Assembly (NCBI RefSeq): GCF_027744825.2
Contig: NC_071336.1
Location: 21,523,501-21,587,500, forward strand
Source of the DNA: Synchiropus splendidus
Lineage: Eukaryota > Chordata > Actinopteri > Syngnathiformes > Callionymidae
DNA: 64,000 nt
Reading direction: 5' to 3'
Part shown: positions 24,277 to 37,900 of the stretch, piece after piece
How the letters are laid out: each line of letters begins with the position of its first letter
Position numbering within the stretch: the first letter of the stretch is position 1
The notes under the pieces: generated by a model
Seen by the model: the letters and a program-made list of their open reading frames with translations, nothing else
Databases searched by the model: none
Told to the model about the DNA's origin: nothing
Program-made: the position numbers and the translations under genes

Positions 24277-24341
24277 GTCTTGACTGGGAATTGAACCTGG
24301 GTGGCCAAAGTGCCCATTTTTAACCATTCTGCTGATACAAT
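24277..24341 (-). pseudogene. tRNA-like relic (Glu-type T arm), possibly a SINE head
   Basis: Read on the minus strand, the segment has CAGAATGGTTAA at a D-arm/A-box position and an exact B-box-like GGTTCAATTCC. Ends CCCAGT and TCAAGAC resemble the T stem and acceptor stem of tRNA-Glu. The main differences from a functional T arm are G-to-A changes at former CpG positions. These break two T-stem pairs, so it is probably dead. A run of ten T follows on the minus strand (A-run at about 24262-24271), as expected for a Pol III terminator. Confidence 0.45.
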
Positions 24342-24536
24342 TGTATGCTGAGCTTTACTAAGTCTAGATTTCTGTGGGTTTTTTTTCCCCTAGTATTAAA
24401 GGGCGAGTGAACAGCAAGCAGTTAATACAAGTGAATGACGAAAACTTGTGTTGGGACTCGATTAAAAAATAATTTTGAAAACTTTATTTATTTATTATTG
24501 GTAGATGTTTGATCAGTCATTAATTGTGTTTCAATA

Positions 24537-24839
24537 CAACTAACATCCGATTTACAACCTGCCCAACTTACGTCCACCCATACTTACGACTTCAGCCAGC
24601 AGATGCTTTTTTTTTTTTTATTCAATGTCTGGCACCGCAGCACGTAGCAGCCTGGCATCGCGTACGTACTGTTACGGCAGCACAGTATCCCAACATCTCA
24701 CTCTCACACAGCCATCTACCACTACAGTAGTAGCTATAACCCTCACGTCGGCCATTTTGAATGGCATTCGATTTAGGTCCAATCCGACTTATGACCGATT
24801 GGTCGGAACCGATCCCGGTCGTAAGTCGGATGTTACTTG
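24537..24839. mobile_element. MITE copy 2, 303 bp, opposite orientation
   Basis: This is the second copy of the element at 21118-21412, inverted relative to it. Its left end is CAACTAACATCCGATTTAC and its right end reads GTAAGTCGGATGTTACTTG. The two copies have diverged at many positions, several at CpG, so both are old. It carries a T-run at about 24609-24620. Confidence 0.8.
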
Positions 24840-24929
24840 CATTTGATTCCACAATGATCAAATTTAACGTTGAACCTGTACTGAACTGCGTGTGCGTGAA
24901 GTGCTCATTTTTTTCTACTTCTCTTATGA

Positions 24930-24972
24930 TATATTATATATATATATATATATTCTCTTATATATATATATA
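24930..24972. repeat. (TA)n microsatellite, interrupted
   Basis: Two TA runs separated by TTCTCT. The sequence is nearly self-complementary. Confidence 0.9.
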
Positions 24973-26190
24973 ATTTGATGACATCACATTGTATAATGTG
25001 GTGGCCCAGAAATCGGTGCATTGAAAAATTTGTCCTGCAAAAGAAAGTTTGTACACGACTGATCTGATATTTGGATTGAGTAATTATTTTTTGTCCAAAA
25101 TAAATGAATCCAAGCCCAATCCGACAACAAAACATCACCAAAATGTCATCATCTTTATATTATCCCATCATAAACATTTCCCGATCATCAAATTTTCACT
25201 TGTTCAGAACTTGCTCCGAGCAAAAAAAAAACATATTCCATGATTTGCTGTGTGTAACCAGTGTGAATGCTACGTCTCTGTCGCCGCTCTTAACTGTTCG
25301 TACTTGTTATCTAAGGCATTTTAGACACAGGAAATGTTGTGCTGGGTCAAAGCACAAACGCGTTCAGTATCAATATTTTGGTAGTTGGTCACGGTCAACC
25401 AATGCCAAGATACTCAAACTCCACTCTCCACAGAAACCTCCTCTCACTCTCCAGGGGTAACGTAGGCCAACCGAGTAATGTAATCTCTCTCTTTAGTCTG
25501 CTCCGAAGCCTCTACCCAGTTGGCCATGGCCGCAACATCTCAGCAGGGATGTGTCTGGGAGGCAGCATGGAAAGGTGTTGGAGCACAAGTCAGTCGGCTC
25601 CTCCTGGTGAGTGGAAGCAAGAGCTCTGCGCCAGTCTGGATGACCTCGTGTTGAGGACACGTACTGTGTCCTGGCAACAAACCATGTATAAATCAATTCT
25701 AAAGGAGTATTTTCTTTTTACAGATATAAGGTTTGGTGATCTGTTTTGGATGACTCTCATGATTCCTTAAAATTAGCAGACCATTTGGGCCATATATTGT
25801 ATCTGCATGGAGTAACTAAGATAAGATGGGCAGCAAGAAGTGACCCTCACACCAGTGAAAACAGTGGCTTCTGCATCAAAAAGCAGAGCAGCAATATGCT
25901 CCTTCATTCATCCCCATTTCACTCTTTATCAATACCAATACTAAAGACGCTCAAAGCAGCTTTGGTTATCGTCGATCTGTCAGCTCCCTATGTCTACGCC
26001 TGTGCGACAACAGATTAACATTTATTTTTCAATTGAAAAGAATGAGACAACGCGTGTTTTTAAATAAATAAAAGCAAGATGGCTTTCTTTTATTTCTCTT
26101 CTCATTCCCTGACATACTTTCCTTTTTAATTTAACTTCATGGGGACTTTTCTGTTCCATTTCCTTTCTCCTTCCCAACGTGTGTGTTTGT

Positions 26191-26219
26191 CTGTGTGCGT
26201 GTGTGTGTGTGTGTGTGTT
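26191..26219. repeat. (GT)n microsatellite
   Basis: A GT dinucleotide run of about 14 units with two interruptions. Confidence 0.85.
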
Positions 26220-27058
26220 TGAAAAACTGAACATCTCCAGTGAAATTGGTTTTCTGTGGAGAAACTGATGGATCACTCTGCGCTGCTGACGGGAGTAGTG
26301 GATTGTTTATGCCATACGGACAAATACATGTATACACACACGTACGCAGACACACACTTCCCACACATATATACACGGGTGAGAGGACAAGGGGAGTGTT
26401 TATGCTGAAGCAGAATGAATTTTTATGAGCTGTAGATTGCTGTTTATGGGAAACTACACTTTTAAGATGCAAGAGATGCCGTCTCTATTGTAGCTTCCCT
26501 GCAATGAATTACGGTTTTAGAGGCGAAAGCTCCCGCGGAAACTCCTCATTCCCATTATTTCTTCGGCACACACCGATTGCTATTGGCAAAAATGTTATTA
26601 CTTTTAACATAAAAAGAGATTTAATGTATTGTCTAAGCCATAAGGAACTCAGTATACTTTTGATAAACACATGGCCACTGCTGATTGTGGATCATATATT
26701 TGTTTTTAATCAATCCTGCCACAGAGAAACTACCTCTACCTTTTGTCATGGGCTATTCATTCACTTTACTCCCTCATGCTATCATCTCATGGCTTGAATG
26801 TATATTGTCAGAAAAATAAGCCTAAGCAATTTTGTCGAACTGCAACAGACATTTTTCAGAGGAATATGTCAGATCAGATTTGTTTTGGTAAAATGCAAGT
26901 GACGAGGGAGTCTTGACAACATGACTAAAAAGACGGGTGTCACTTGCAAACATGAAAGTTTAAGGGCTTACCTTTGTTTTTAGATAAATAACACATTCAT
27001 CTGAGGATGAAAGAACAACTGAGTGAAGCAGGTTTTCATGCCCGCTAAAAGTACATGT

Positions 27059-27462
<404 letters not shown>

Positions 27463-28684
27463 AGTGCGGATGTGTTCCTTCCCTCACCAGTGAACAAGAT
27501 CCCAGAATGAAGCGTATGAAATAGCTAAAGACAGAAAATGGACAATTGGCTAAATGATAGACCGAAACTACGGCTAAAAAACGGTCTTTGAAACAGCAAG
27601 TTCATCTGCTAATTGATTTACACACAACTATATTTCGTTTATAAGCAACATATCAGGAAATGTTACCGCTCCGTTCTCATTGTTTAATTAGCCGTAATGG
27701 ATTTCCCTCTCAAGTGGTCAATACGCACGTTTGAGTTTCATACTCTTTAAAGAGCTTTTTCACATTTTGAATCAAAGCCAATTATTGATTTCATAGAAAT
27801 GGCACATTAGTGAGTTCATTACCGTCATGTTTAACAATGTCTGCCATTAAACAGCTGTTTGACAATATGAGGCCCAAAGGAACCTCAATGGGAGACAAAA
27901 CTCCAGTCTTTCATTGAATACTGTTACTGTAAACCAAAAATACGGTATGGAGAGAGATGTAAAAAAGATGTGAAAAACTGGAAATGACTAAAAAATGGCA
28001 CGTACCATGGCAGGTTCAAATAAAATCCTCTAAATAAATTCCTTAAATACCTCACCTGACAATGACAGGACCAGTATTTAACATTTATGCATTCAAATAT
28101 GCATATGCTTGCTTTCAACATATTCATTTGTGGAAGCAACTTCTATGTATTTCACTGATGTTACACATAAAATTCACGTTTTTGTGTTTTACTTGAGCAT
28201 GGAAATTAATTCATTTCAATATATGGTTGAAATGAACCGATTCATGCAAACAAAACGTGATTTTATGATAAATATATGGAAGCATAATTCAGCAATGCAC
28301 AGATGCCAAACATTTAGCATCCTGGCATTTCCATTCATGAGCCATCAGCGCATGTTGGAGGGCTGGATATTCTATTCTGGCATTAAGCTCAGTCCCTCAC
28401 GTCTTTCTTTCCCTTTCTATCAAGACCATAACTCAAGAGAAGATAGAATAAATGGATTTCACCCGCACGTATGAATGAATGAATATGATTAACGAGTCTT
28501 GACTCGGACCTTCTCAAGGACAAAGCGTTACACGTGGGGTTGGTGGTTTTCGGAGCGTGGGGCTCTGTGGCGGGTGAAGCTTTAGAATCGCGGTAAATTG
28601 GTGTGTGATTCTCCAGGTGTCACACAAACAGCCCCCCACCCTGCCCCGAGCCTGTTTCCCTCACCTACACAACATTTGAATGCT

Positions 28685-29060
28685 TGTGACGCGGCGAGGA
28701 AATGTGTCTTGTAATTGTGTCGCTATGTCTCGTGCTGATGTCTCGCCGCCTGCTCGCCGGCGAATCGCCAAAAATTACCAAGCGTAGGGCTTCGGGGGCT
28801 ACCATTAAAATGCAAAATCACCACCGCGGTGTCGTGCGGCGCTCCGCTCTCCGACTCTTTCTCCAAGGCGGCCATCTTAAGACGGAGCGACTATATGTTT
28901 GATGGTGTGTATCTGTTTGATTCTTTGTGCGAGCGCGAACGCCCGCACGCACACACCAGCGCTCCTATGTGTTTGATAGAGTGCGGAGTGGAGCTGCGGC
29001 GAGAAATGGTGAGATGGCGTGAGGATGGCGGCTGTGTGTGTGTGTGTGAGGGAGAGAGAG
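28685..29060. promoter_or_regulatory. CpG-retaining block with YY1-like sites
   Basis: This segment is much richer in CpG than its neighbours, for example around CGCCGCCTGCTCGCCGGCG (about 28743-28762). It has GGCGGCCATCTTA (about 28867-28879) and GGATGGCGGCTGTG (about 29022-29035), both close to the YY1 core. The cluster could be an orphan promoter or an enhancer. No transcript or reading frame supports a gene. Confidence 0.3.
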
Positions 29061-32000
29061 CTGGGGGTGATAAATCAGAGCTAGGTAAAGGCTTTTTAAT
29101 GCAGCGGACCCCTCCACCAGCCTCCATCTTCTGTCAGAGCTCAGTAAAAGATGAGAGCCCCCTGGGGAACGGCACTAGCCCGCAGCGCAGCACGGTTACA
29201 CCGCAGGTCACTCACACACACATATAAATGCACACGTGGGGGCCAGCGCATGGCCACTGACTAGGCCTTGTGAATGAGTGAATACATGAATAACTGAATC
29301 TACTGAATGCATGAATATATAAATACTAAGGCTCCACAGCAGCAGTCCTGTTTATTGATGAACACCCCTCCAAAACCACACGGCAAATAAATGTGTTTTT
29401 CAAATGATTTCCAAATGAATTCCTCAATGATTTATGGCCTGTGATATTGCGTTTATAAGGCTGAATTTTTTTTTTATAAGAAAACTGAATGGATATTTGC
29501 TTCATTTCTGTCGGTGCTTGGGAGGGTCAGATGGAGTCTTTGTTGATGATGTGCCTTGAGTCTTGAAGCGGCCCCAACGTTCAGGGGCCGGATATGAAAA
29601 ATATGTGGAATTTGCCAACATCTGACAATACTTAGTCAGCAATATATCTCCTGTCTGATAGAAAATGTGTTCTGAATTGCAGATATACTTACTTCTCTGG
29701 CATACCTTTTTAATTTGACTTGGAGGGGAAGCATGCTGAGAGCGGAGATATGAGGCCTGAATGCTGAGAATCAAGCAGCAGTTTTGTGCGCAGACTAAAA
29801 TACTGTAAGTCCATTTCTCAAGGGACAAAAGCCTGTGAGGGGATGGAATCGACTCAGGAGAGAGTCAAGAAAGTTACAATATTTCAATTAAAAACTGAAA
29901 ACAATTGTATTATCGATGAAGAATATGTAAGAATCATATTTTTTTTAAAAACAACGAAATATGAGAAGTTGACAAATATGTCGATGGAGCTTTGATACCT
30001 TAGAGCACAGTGTCAAACTCAAGGCACAAATCATAAGCTTTTGCTTCCTATTGTTGACGAAAAATGCAGTTATATAAGTGAAAAAGCCAAGTCTGTACTA
30101 CGACTCGCACAGACCACATACATCAGGGTTTGTGGTTCGACAGGTCTCGAAGGTTCCAAAAATCAGATGGCAGGGAAAATGAAGATCTGAAGATCTAAGC
30201 AAGGATTTATGTCTGTCCACTACGGAGACAGACCAGTCTGTGCAATGAGGTGGTGTCGGAGGAGAACCACAGAGGTGCGTCGTACAAAAAAAATATCCCC
30301 CCATCATCTAAACAAAGACGCTTATCGCACTCTGTTTTGTTCTACTTGCTCATGAACCACATAATAAAGCTATAACATTGGTCCGTAACTCAAAATTCAT
30401 AACAATTGAGTCTGATCCCGTGATTCGAATTGTACACCAACAAGCTGTGTGCCATCGTGTTACTGAGTACGTATATTTTAAGACTGTTGTCTCTCAATAT
30501 ATATTTAAATAAATAAATAAACAACGGCTGAAGTCTGAATATCAAGACGCAAATAGGGGTCTTATCTAAGGGCCTGCTTCAGCGTATCGTCGTGTACTGT
30601 AGCAGTTGCGTTCAACTCTGTCGACTGAGAAACACTCATACCTACAAGGAAGAACTCACAAGCTTAAAAGCACCAGTTTGCTCCTTCTGTACTCAATTCC
30701 AAGAAGGTTAATGTGTGTGCTTGTGTGTGTTTATCGTGCTTTGGTGTGCATCTGTGTCTCGGCGCATCTGTTGGACTGAGCAGGTTAATGCCGGTTGACA
30801 CATGCGGTTCACTAATCTCCTGGAGGGATCGAGACTTGCAGTAAAACCTTCGCACACAGGTTTCCATGGCAACCACAAAAATTATATATATTTTTTTCCC
30901 TTCCCCGGCAAACCTGAAAGATGCTGAAATGCACAAATACATTGTCATTATGCCTGTCAGCTTCATACTTGGCAGGGTTTGCTCCATCTTTTCCTGCTGC
31001 TCCCATTGTGCAGCCTGCTGGTTACACATGTCATTTAGAAATTCTTTCTCGTTCCTGCACCTCAAATTATCCTAAACATGCATGACTCTCCTGGGCTTCC
31101 TTATTGGAACATCTGTGTCCACTGGTATGTTTTTCATGGATATATTGTCTGTTTTTTTTTTGTTTATCATTCTGTTTAATGGATTTGGACAGGTTTTGTC
31201 AGTGCATAAGGACTGAAATGAAATGAAACATGGAGGGGACAAAACAGCAGATGCAAGTGAGAAAACTTCTGGAATTATTATTATTATTATTATACAGAAA
31301 AGAAAAATAATTCTGAAAAAGCTAACGGATACCAGCATCTTGACTAAGATTACCGATATAAACCGATATTTCTCCGACAATGAATTGAGGCCACGTCACG
31401 TCTCCTGTTATGGAATCAACTCTTACCTAATCTTATTGTGACGCCCCGCTAGATGAGTTCTTCTCATGAACATGTTCGTACAAAAGAACTTAACACATTC
31501 AACTCATGCTATGGAAAAGTGCATTTATTTGTAGCATTTTGTCTCAAACCACACATCACTTGACAACACTCTGACAAATATGACAAATTTGAAAACAAAA
31601 AAGAACCTGTTCAACTTTCATGGAAAAGTGATCCTTCGCATGAGGCACAAAGAACATCTGAGGAGAGTGACACATACACAAAAAACAGCCTCAGTCTTGA
31701 GCCCAGTACAGAATATGTTCAGAAATTATATGTTATGAATATCACAGCAGTAACTGTGCTTGTGCCTAAAACTGCACTCAAGTAAGTAGAGAAACTGTTT
31801 TTATGAAGAAATACTGTAGTTCCACTGAGCACTTGAGTCATTTGTCTTTACTTTGAAGTGTTTTTCTTCTCTTTTCATTTTAATATGTATTTTAATATGT
31901 ATTATCCTTGTGTATGGTACGATCCAGACTATTGTGCAGAGAAGACATTCTGATCTGCCAATTTCACTGCTGCTAAAATGTCCTGAACTTTGACTAGACA

Positions 32001-32459
32001 TATTTAGTGACACAAACACACCAGCAGGTTTCGAACTATGGTCTGGAGGGTCTGAGGTTCAAAACCAATCAGTCTTTTCTTTGTGTAGGTTTGACATGAC
32101 TGTGTTTTTGAGATATTTGATGCAACACCAGTCGCATTGAGGAGTCATTTACGCCCTAGATTTGGTACAATATTAATGATCTATAAAGGAGGTGTTTTAG
32201 GGTTCTGGACTGACGAAAAAAAAAAAAATATGTATATATATATATATTTGTCATGTGCGCTATGAGCTCAGAAAACAATAGAGTGTATGAAAAAGTTTCA
32301 AATATGAAAAATTGTAAAGGAGCACAGCACAAATTAATTCATTTAAGCGTCCATCATTTTCAATTTCAATTGAACAGAAACAAAAAAAAACTAATGATGA
32401 TGAAAGTTGACACGTATTTTACGATTGATGTAGTTAACCTGTAACTGTATATAAAAGTT

Positions 32460-32640
32460 CCATCCATCCATTGCTTACTGCAGGAGAGGGGCAGCAGCTG
32501 GAGCAAAGAAGCCCATGTGGGCACAATGTTCAGGTTTGCTTCCATGACTTGTGCCACTCATTCCTTCCACAGCCTGTGAAACCAGTCGTTCTTCACATAT
32601 ATAATGGGTACGAAGTGTCAATGTGAAGTGTCACCAGCGG
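32460..32640 (+). repeat. Decayed LINE-derived dispersed repeat
   Basis: The segment opens CCATCCATTGCTTACTGCAG and has GGGGCAGCAGCTGGAGCAAA next to it. This resembles the reverse complement of the 3' end of a non-LTR retrotransposon widespread in fish. It is strongly diverged. Related pieces occur at 53940-54060 and 61001-61320. Confidence 0.55.
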
Positions 32641-34429
32641 TGGAACTCTGGAGTCTGGTGGCAGGACCTTCCTCTACCGTGACCGGAAACTAGTTTTCAC
32701 GACTGCTATGTCCGCCCCAGCGAAAACGGCAGGCTAAACAGACATGCCATTTGTTCATCGATGATATAAAAGTCTATTTGGAAGGAGTAATGTTGAACAA
32801 AAACCTATTTAGCAGCAGAAACAGAACATTGAGGATCACGTCCCACATTGTTCATATCTTCTTGAAGAAAATCAAATAAGCACGTCGTGTCCCGCACGGC
32901 ATTCCAGAACAAGCAGAAGTTCACATTTGCAGAAGTTATCAGAACTTTCAAAGAGCTCAGCTGGTGCCTTAAGTCACAGGAAATTCCCCGGGACATCTGG
33001 TGGGATGTGAGCAGATTATTGCTCATTTAGTCTGTTCTAGACATCAGTGGGACTAAAAAGGAGAGGGCTAAACACAAACAGGCCTGATGTCGGCGGAGCT
33101 GACCCCGAGCAGACCGTGATGCACCTGTGTGTAATTCCTCAGTATGCCCTCTGGTCGTTTGTCCAATCCCCTCGCTCCTCCCGCAGCGCAACATCCAATC
33201 AGAGTTCAGGCAAGGTGGAGAACGCTTGCTCCTCCGTGAGCCCCTCGAAGCTTTTAGGATCCCAGGAACTGTATGGATGTCTAAGAAAAGCTAATGCGGT
33301 TGATATTTGATAATGGTAGCAATTCCAAATATGTCTTCCATTTATCTTTTTAATAAAAACACACCCATCGTGGCTTAGAGCGAAACCTACCGACATCTAG
33401 TGTTGCACTGAGAGATTGCATTCAACTGAGCTGCCCATCCAGCTCAGCGCCTGCCGCCACACCCACAGCACTCACCGCGGCTCAAAGGCTTCATGGACAC
33501 CGCCCTTCTTTATTTGTTATCGTAGCTGTAGGCCACTTTAAAAATATAATTCGAGCAGCTTTTTAGCTACTTCAGGCAACCTTTTCTACGCCGCCCACTT
33601 CTTAGTTGTGATGCGCGAGTTTGGACAAACAAAAGGTTCTGTCTTCAGTGAGCAAAGATCCCTTCATGGTCATAAGTTTATCTTGTTAGCAAAAAAACCA
33701 AGCAGGATTGCAAACTCAATGGTTTGGCTCTTATCAGCATATGGAGTTGTTGCAGTGCATTATGGGTTTGTGCTTGTCTGAGCGGTTTTTGCTGATCGTA
33801 AATTAGTTATAGGCATTTTAAACCATGTCACCATGAGACATGTTTCACTCGAATATTGAAATAACTACTGCATTAAAGTGAACATCTGAAATCCCAAGTT
33901 GGAAAGCTTTTATTTCCGCCTTCATCTTCCAGGGTACAAGTCGAAGTAATCAAGACGCCGTACATTATTTTTTCAGTCTTTTCTAACAATCACACATCGG
34001 ACAAGGAGGGAGCGGCCAGTGAGGACCACACCTTTGTGGGACACCAAGTTGTGGGCCACTCAACTGCATTGTACCGGCTGCAAATGGCTCATGTTTCTAT
34101 AGCCACCAAAAAACTTTATTCAATGCTCAGCAAAACAATGTTTACCACGATCGTTTTTTTTCTTTCTTTCTAACTTTATTCATTTATCGTCCTTGGACCT
34201 ATCACTACACTGCACCTATCTGACAGAGAGAGTCGAACCCTTCAAAACATTCCTGGATCCAGATAGAAGCCCGGAACACCATTGTCACTTGGAAGTCGAT
34301 TGATCTTAGTGATTTGACTGTGTTTTAAAACGTTTTCCATCATCTTTTTTTCTTTTTTGTTCAAATTTTCTACTTTGTGTTTCTACTTGTTGAATAAATG
34401 TATGTGTATGTCTTAAGAAACAAAGACAT

Positions 34430-34530
34430 CAGAATCAGAATCAACTTTATTGCCATGGTCAGTGGGGATCCCACCAACTAGGAAAGTGCTTTGGGATAAA
34501 ATAAAATAAAATAAAATAAAATAAAATAAA
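34430..34530 (+). repeat. Dispersed repeat with (ATAAA)n tail
   Basis: A segment starting at about 34430 with AGAATCAGAATCAACTTTAT, a motif very frequent in fish dispersed repeats, ends in seven ATAAA units (34496-34530). A pentamer tail is what target-primed retrotransposons often leave. Only the end of the element remains. Confidence 0.65.
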
Positions 34531-35645
34531 CCCTTGTGACACATACAATCGATTGGTTATTTAACCAATAAAATCGATTGGTTATTTTAACTGGAATTAT
34601 TTTATAAGCGATACACAGCAACGGAGCACTACAGCACAGTGTTAAACATTTCTTTATGACAAATGACTTTTTCTTTTTTTTGTTACTGCTCAAGACAGTA
34701 GAGCAAAACGATTGGACTCCAGACTGCACCTGATGTAATGCTGCTCCAGCTGAACTTGAACGACGTGAAAAACTTTTTTGTAGTTGAAATGTCATGTGTG
34801 TTTGCTCTGTGATCCCTCATATTCCGGAGATCCAGGGAGTAGCTTCTAAATCAGCTGCCAGTTGAACGCGGAACCACAAAAGGCCAAACTCCACATTCTC
34901 CAAAAACATTTTTTTTTCGAAGGCATGATATAGATAAAGCCTCAACTCAGTGATAAAAGCTGCAAAAATGACTTCCTTATTTTTGGTGTGATTGATTGTC
35001 CCCCTGACCCGACAGACTGTATAGGTGTTTAAGAAGTAGAAGAAGACAAAGATAATTGGACCCGGTGGTATCCAAAGCCCGGCAGGTGTTAAAAGAATTC
35101 GAGCAACTGAGGTACTTGCAGCGGCTTCAGTCTTGAACTCAAACACACCTAGGATTTTATTACCTCAGAGGAATTTTGGACCGTTAGGTCTACTGTGTCT
35201 GTTATTGAATAGATGAAATACGAGAGATACTTTTATTGACATCTAACAGGGAGCAGTGACCCGGCCAATGGTGGTGTTTTGTAGCACGCAAAACAAATAA
35301 TGTTAGTTGGACTTCATTTTTAAAAGATTTTCTCAAGGCAAACTGGAGACCGAATTGAAGACTTCCGCGGTCAACAAGGAATTTGTTGAATTTCAAAAGT
35401 TAATCTTTTTTTTTTTCTTCTTTTTTTTATAACCAACTTTGCAATAAGTATTTCATAATAGTATCAGCGGGACGCTGGAAATATATCCATAGCTTCTTAT
35501 ATGTCTGTGTACAATATAGAATGTGTGCGATTGTAAAGCAGGTGTACATATTATTTAACTGCCTTTCTGTTTGTATGAAGCAGTTTATATTTTTCAAGGT
35601 GAACATTATTGGGGTGCGCAGTTATGTTTCCACATTATTTTTAAA

Positions 35646-35702
35646 TATTATTTTTAGCAGTCATTGTACTGTATATAAATACAATGACTGCTAAAAATAA
35701 TA
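35646..35702. repeat. Perfect 23-bp inverted repeat (hairpin)
   Basis: Two 23-bp arms are exact reverse complements (left 35646-35668, right 35680-35702) around an 11-base loop, CTGTATATAAA. There is no coding sequence. It could be a palindromic MITE remnant, a cruciform-prone site or a precursor-like RNA hairpin, and the sequence does not decide between these. Confidence 0.9.
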
Positions 35703-37259
35703 CTTGAACAGTGAAATAGACATCTGTTTTAACTTAACATTTCAATATGATTATCACAAGATATGAGGGGAAACAGAAACAAGCAGAGGTCAGGAAAGAA
35801 ATTCAAAAACTTAAAAATGAGTTCAAACTAGAATTAAAATCGTGTGATGATGAACAAAAGTGAAACATCATTTTGAGGTTTTGCTTCATGAGGGCTGCAT
35901 AAGTGCAGGAAAAGGGCTGCATGTGTCCCTTTTGAACAGGTTGCATTCACACTATTGAATACTTCAAGTTGATTTTAAATGTTATTATTAAGCAAGTGCA
36001 TTAGTGTTTTAAATACATCGTGTTGTAGTTGAGAATGAGAGTAAACAGAGTAACAGAGTAACAGAGTAAACTGGCTTCATTCTCACCAAAGCAGTAAAGA
36101 GACTTGTCAGAGAGGCTTGATATCCTTTTAGCATTTGAAATATCATAGAACGGCTTGTGGCAGTACCTTTTACGGGACTTGCTCGCACCACGTGTTATTT
36201 AAGAACAAAATTTCATTGAGATGTGTTGATCTGTTTTTGCAAAGAGGTAGACAGATACGCGCTGACGTTCACATGACCCACTTGTTGGAGTTAGAAAAGG
36301 CTTGGTTTGTTGCTTTTTTTAGTTCTTAAAACAATGTTGCAATTTTTCACAACACGTACAAATCACTGCAAAGTTATTGCAAGTCATTTAAAATAATATC
36401 CTTGTGATGTTACTTTACATCACAGCAAATTAGTTGTGTTTAAATATGACCTTGACCTTGTTTCCAGAGCTCAACATTCAGGAGAGGAGTGGAACTATGA
36501 AGTTGTACAAGTTAGAAGACTTGATCTTGCACAGTGAGTTGGTTTAGTTGAGGTTATAGTTAGAGGCCATTTGTGATATTGTCCTTACACAAAATCAAGA
36601 CAACAAACCCAGTAAAGGACGAACGGTGCAGTCTCGACAAGTCAGTTACGCCTGATACCCAATCATTCATTCATCCGCCTCTGTTTCATGTGAGAGGCAT
36701 CAAGGAAATGAAAAGACAGCTACACAAGGGTTAAAAACAGGTTGGCTTTAAACCCCCAACAATCCTCTCCCTTGTTACACGTGAATACGACTATAACACA
36801 CTCAGCCAGCTGACATCAGCTCACAGCTATTGCGAGGCAAACGTAGTGACAAACCTGTATTTCTCAACTTTACTTTCAAAACACTGCTCAGTTAGAAACA
36901 CGAACGGACTGAATTTTTACCAGGCTGTTTTAAACCAAAGTCCTTGTTGCAGCTCTGGAAGAATAGGAAGAAGCACAGCGAAAGCTTAAATGATAACATT
37001 TTGTCTTCAGAAAAAAAAGTGCATTGTACAATTACTATTATGGTCCGCAAGCCGAGGGCTCTCTTCCAATTAGAGAATACCACAAATGGGCCGTTGAGCA
37101 GACAGAAACACAAACAGATCTCCGAAAGGTACAGTTAAGTACGTGGAATTATACACCCCTGTGAAGACGCTCTTACTTTTAAAAACTATTTAATCAGGAA
37201 AATCAATGTCTGACATCAAAGCGATGGAGATAAGGGGACGGATGGATAAAGAGGCTCAT

Positions 37260-37900
37260 CAAAGAAGGGGATCTAGTTAGGGATTCAACGCCCTAATTCC
37301 CTTTCTCTTAAAGCCTTCGTCAGAGGGGGCACAGGGCCAATTTGCTCCCTAAATGGCTGCGTGTGAATGTGCAGATTGCTTTGCATAGCCGCTGGGAACG
37401 CAGGCTTCTTCCACTTCTCCTTCTCCACACGGAGCCTCTGAATTAGACAAGATCCGAAGACAGATAGGCTTAACGCAGCCCCGGCTACCTTCCTTAAATC
37501 CACAGCCTTGTTCCAACCTCCAGTTCATTCAATCCCGGGCCTAACTCAATTAATAGACATTAATATACTGTTTCTTCTTTATCTTCCCCGCAGTCGGCGC
37601 GGCTCGGGGACTTCAATTAGAGATGCAGCGGAACATCTGCAGAAAAGGACGGGCTTGTAAGTCCGTCGGAATGTTAAGACAATGACACGTCCCGGTGGCA
37701 TTAGGGTTGATCATATATGCATCCTTAATCCCAAACATCTCCTTAATCTCCCTTCCCGGGACTTGCTGTACACTAATGGAACTGGCTGCATGAAATATTG
37801 ACAAGTCTCTTTCCCGTCTCCGACTTTATATGCAATGCCATATGATTCATTAGTCAAAACGTCCTTGGTGTGAGAGGAGACCTCAGAGTGTCCGTGAGGT
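37260..37900. promoter_or_regulatory. Candidate conserved regulatory block
   Basis: About 640 bp of unique sequence is rich in homeodomain-type cores (CTCAATTAATAGACATTAAT at about 37544-37563, CTTAATCC, CCTTAATC, ATTAGTC) and pyrimidine tracts. It carries no repeat and no convincing frame. Its composition resembles vertebrate conserved non-coding elements near developmental genes. No comparison could be run. Confidence 0.35.

Noticed and set aside
32030..32070. B-box-like GGTTCAAAACC near 32057
   Set aside because: There is no A box, no cloverleaf and no T-run terminator at the right distance. It is probably chance.
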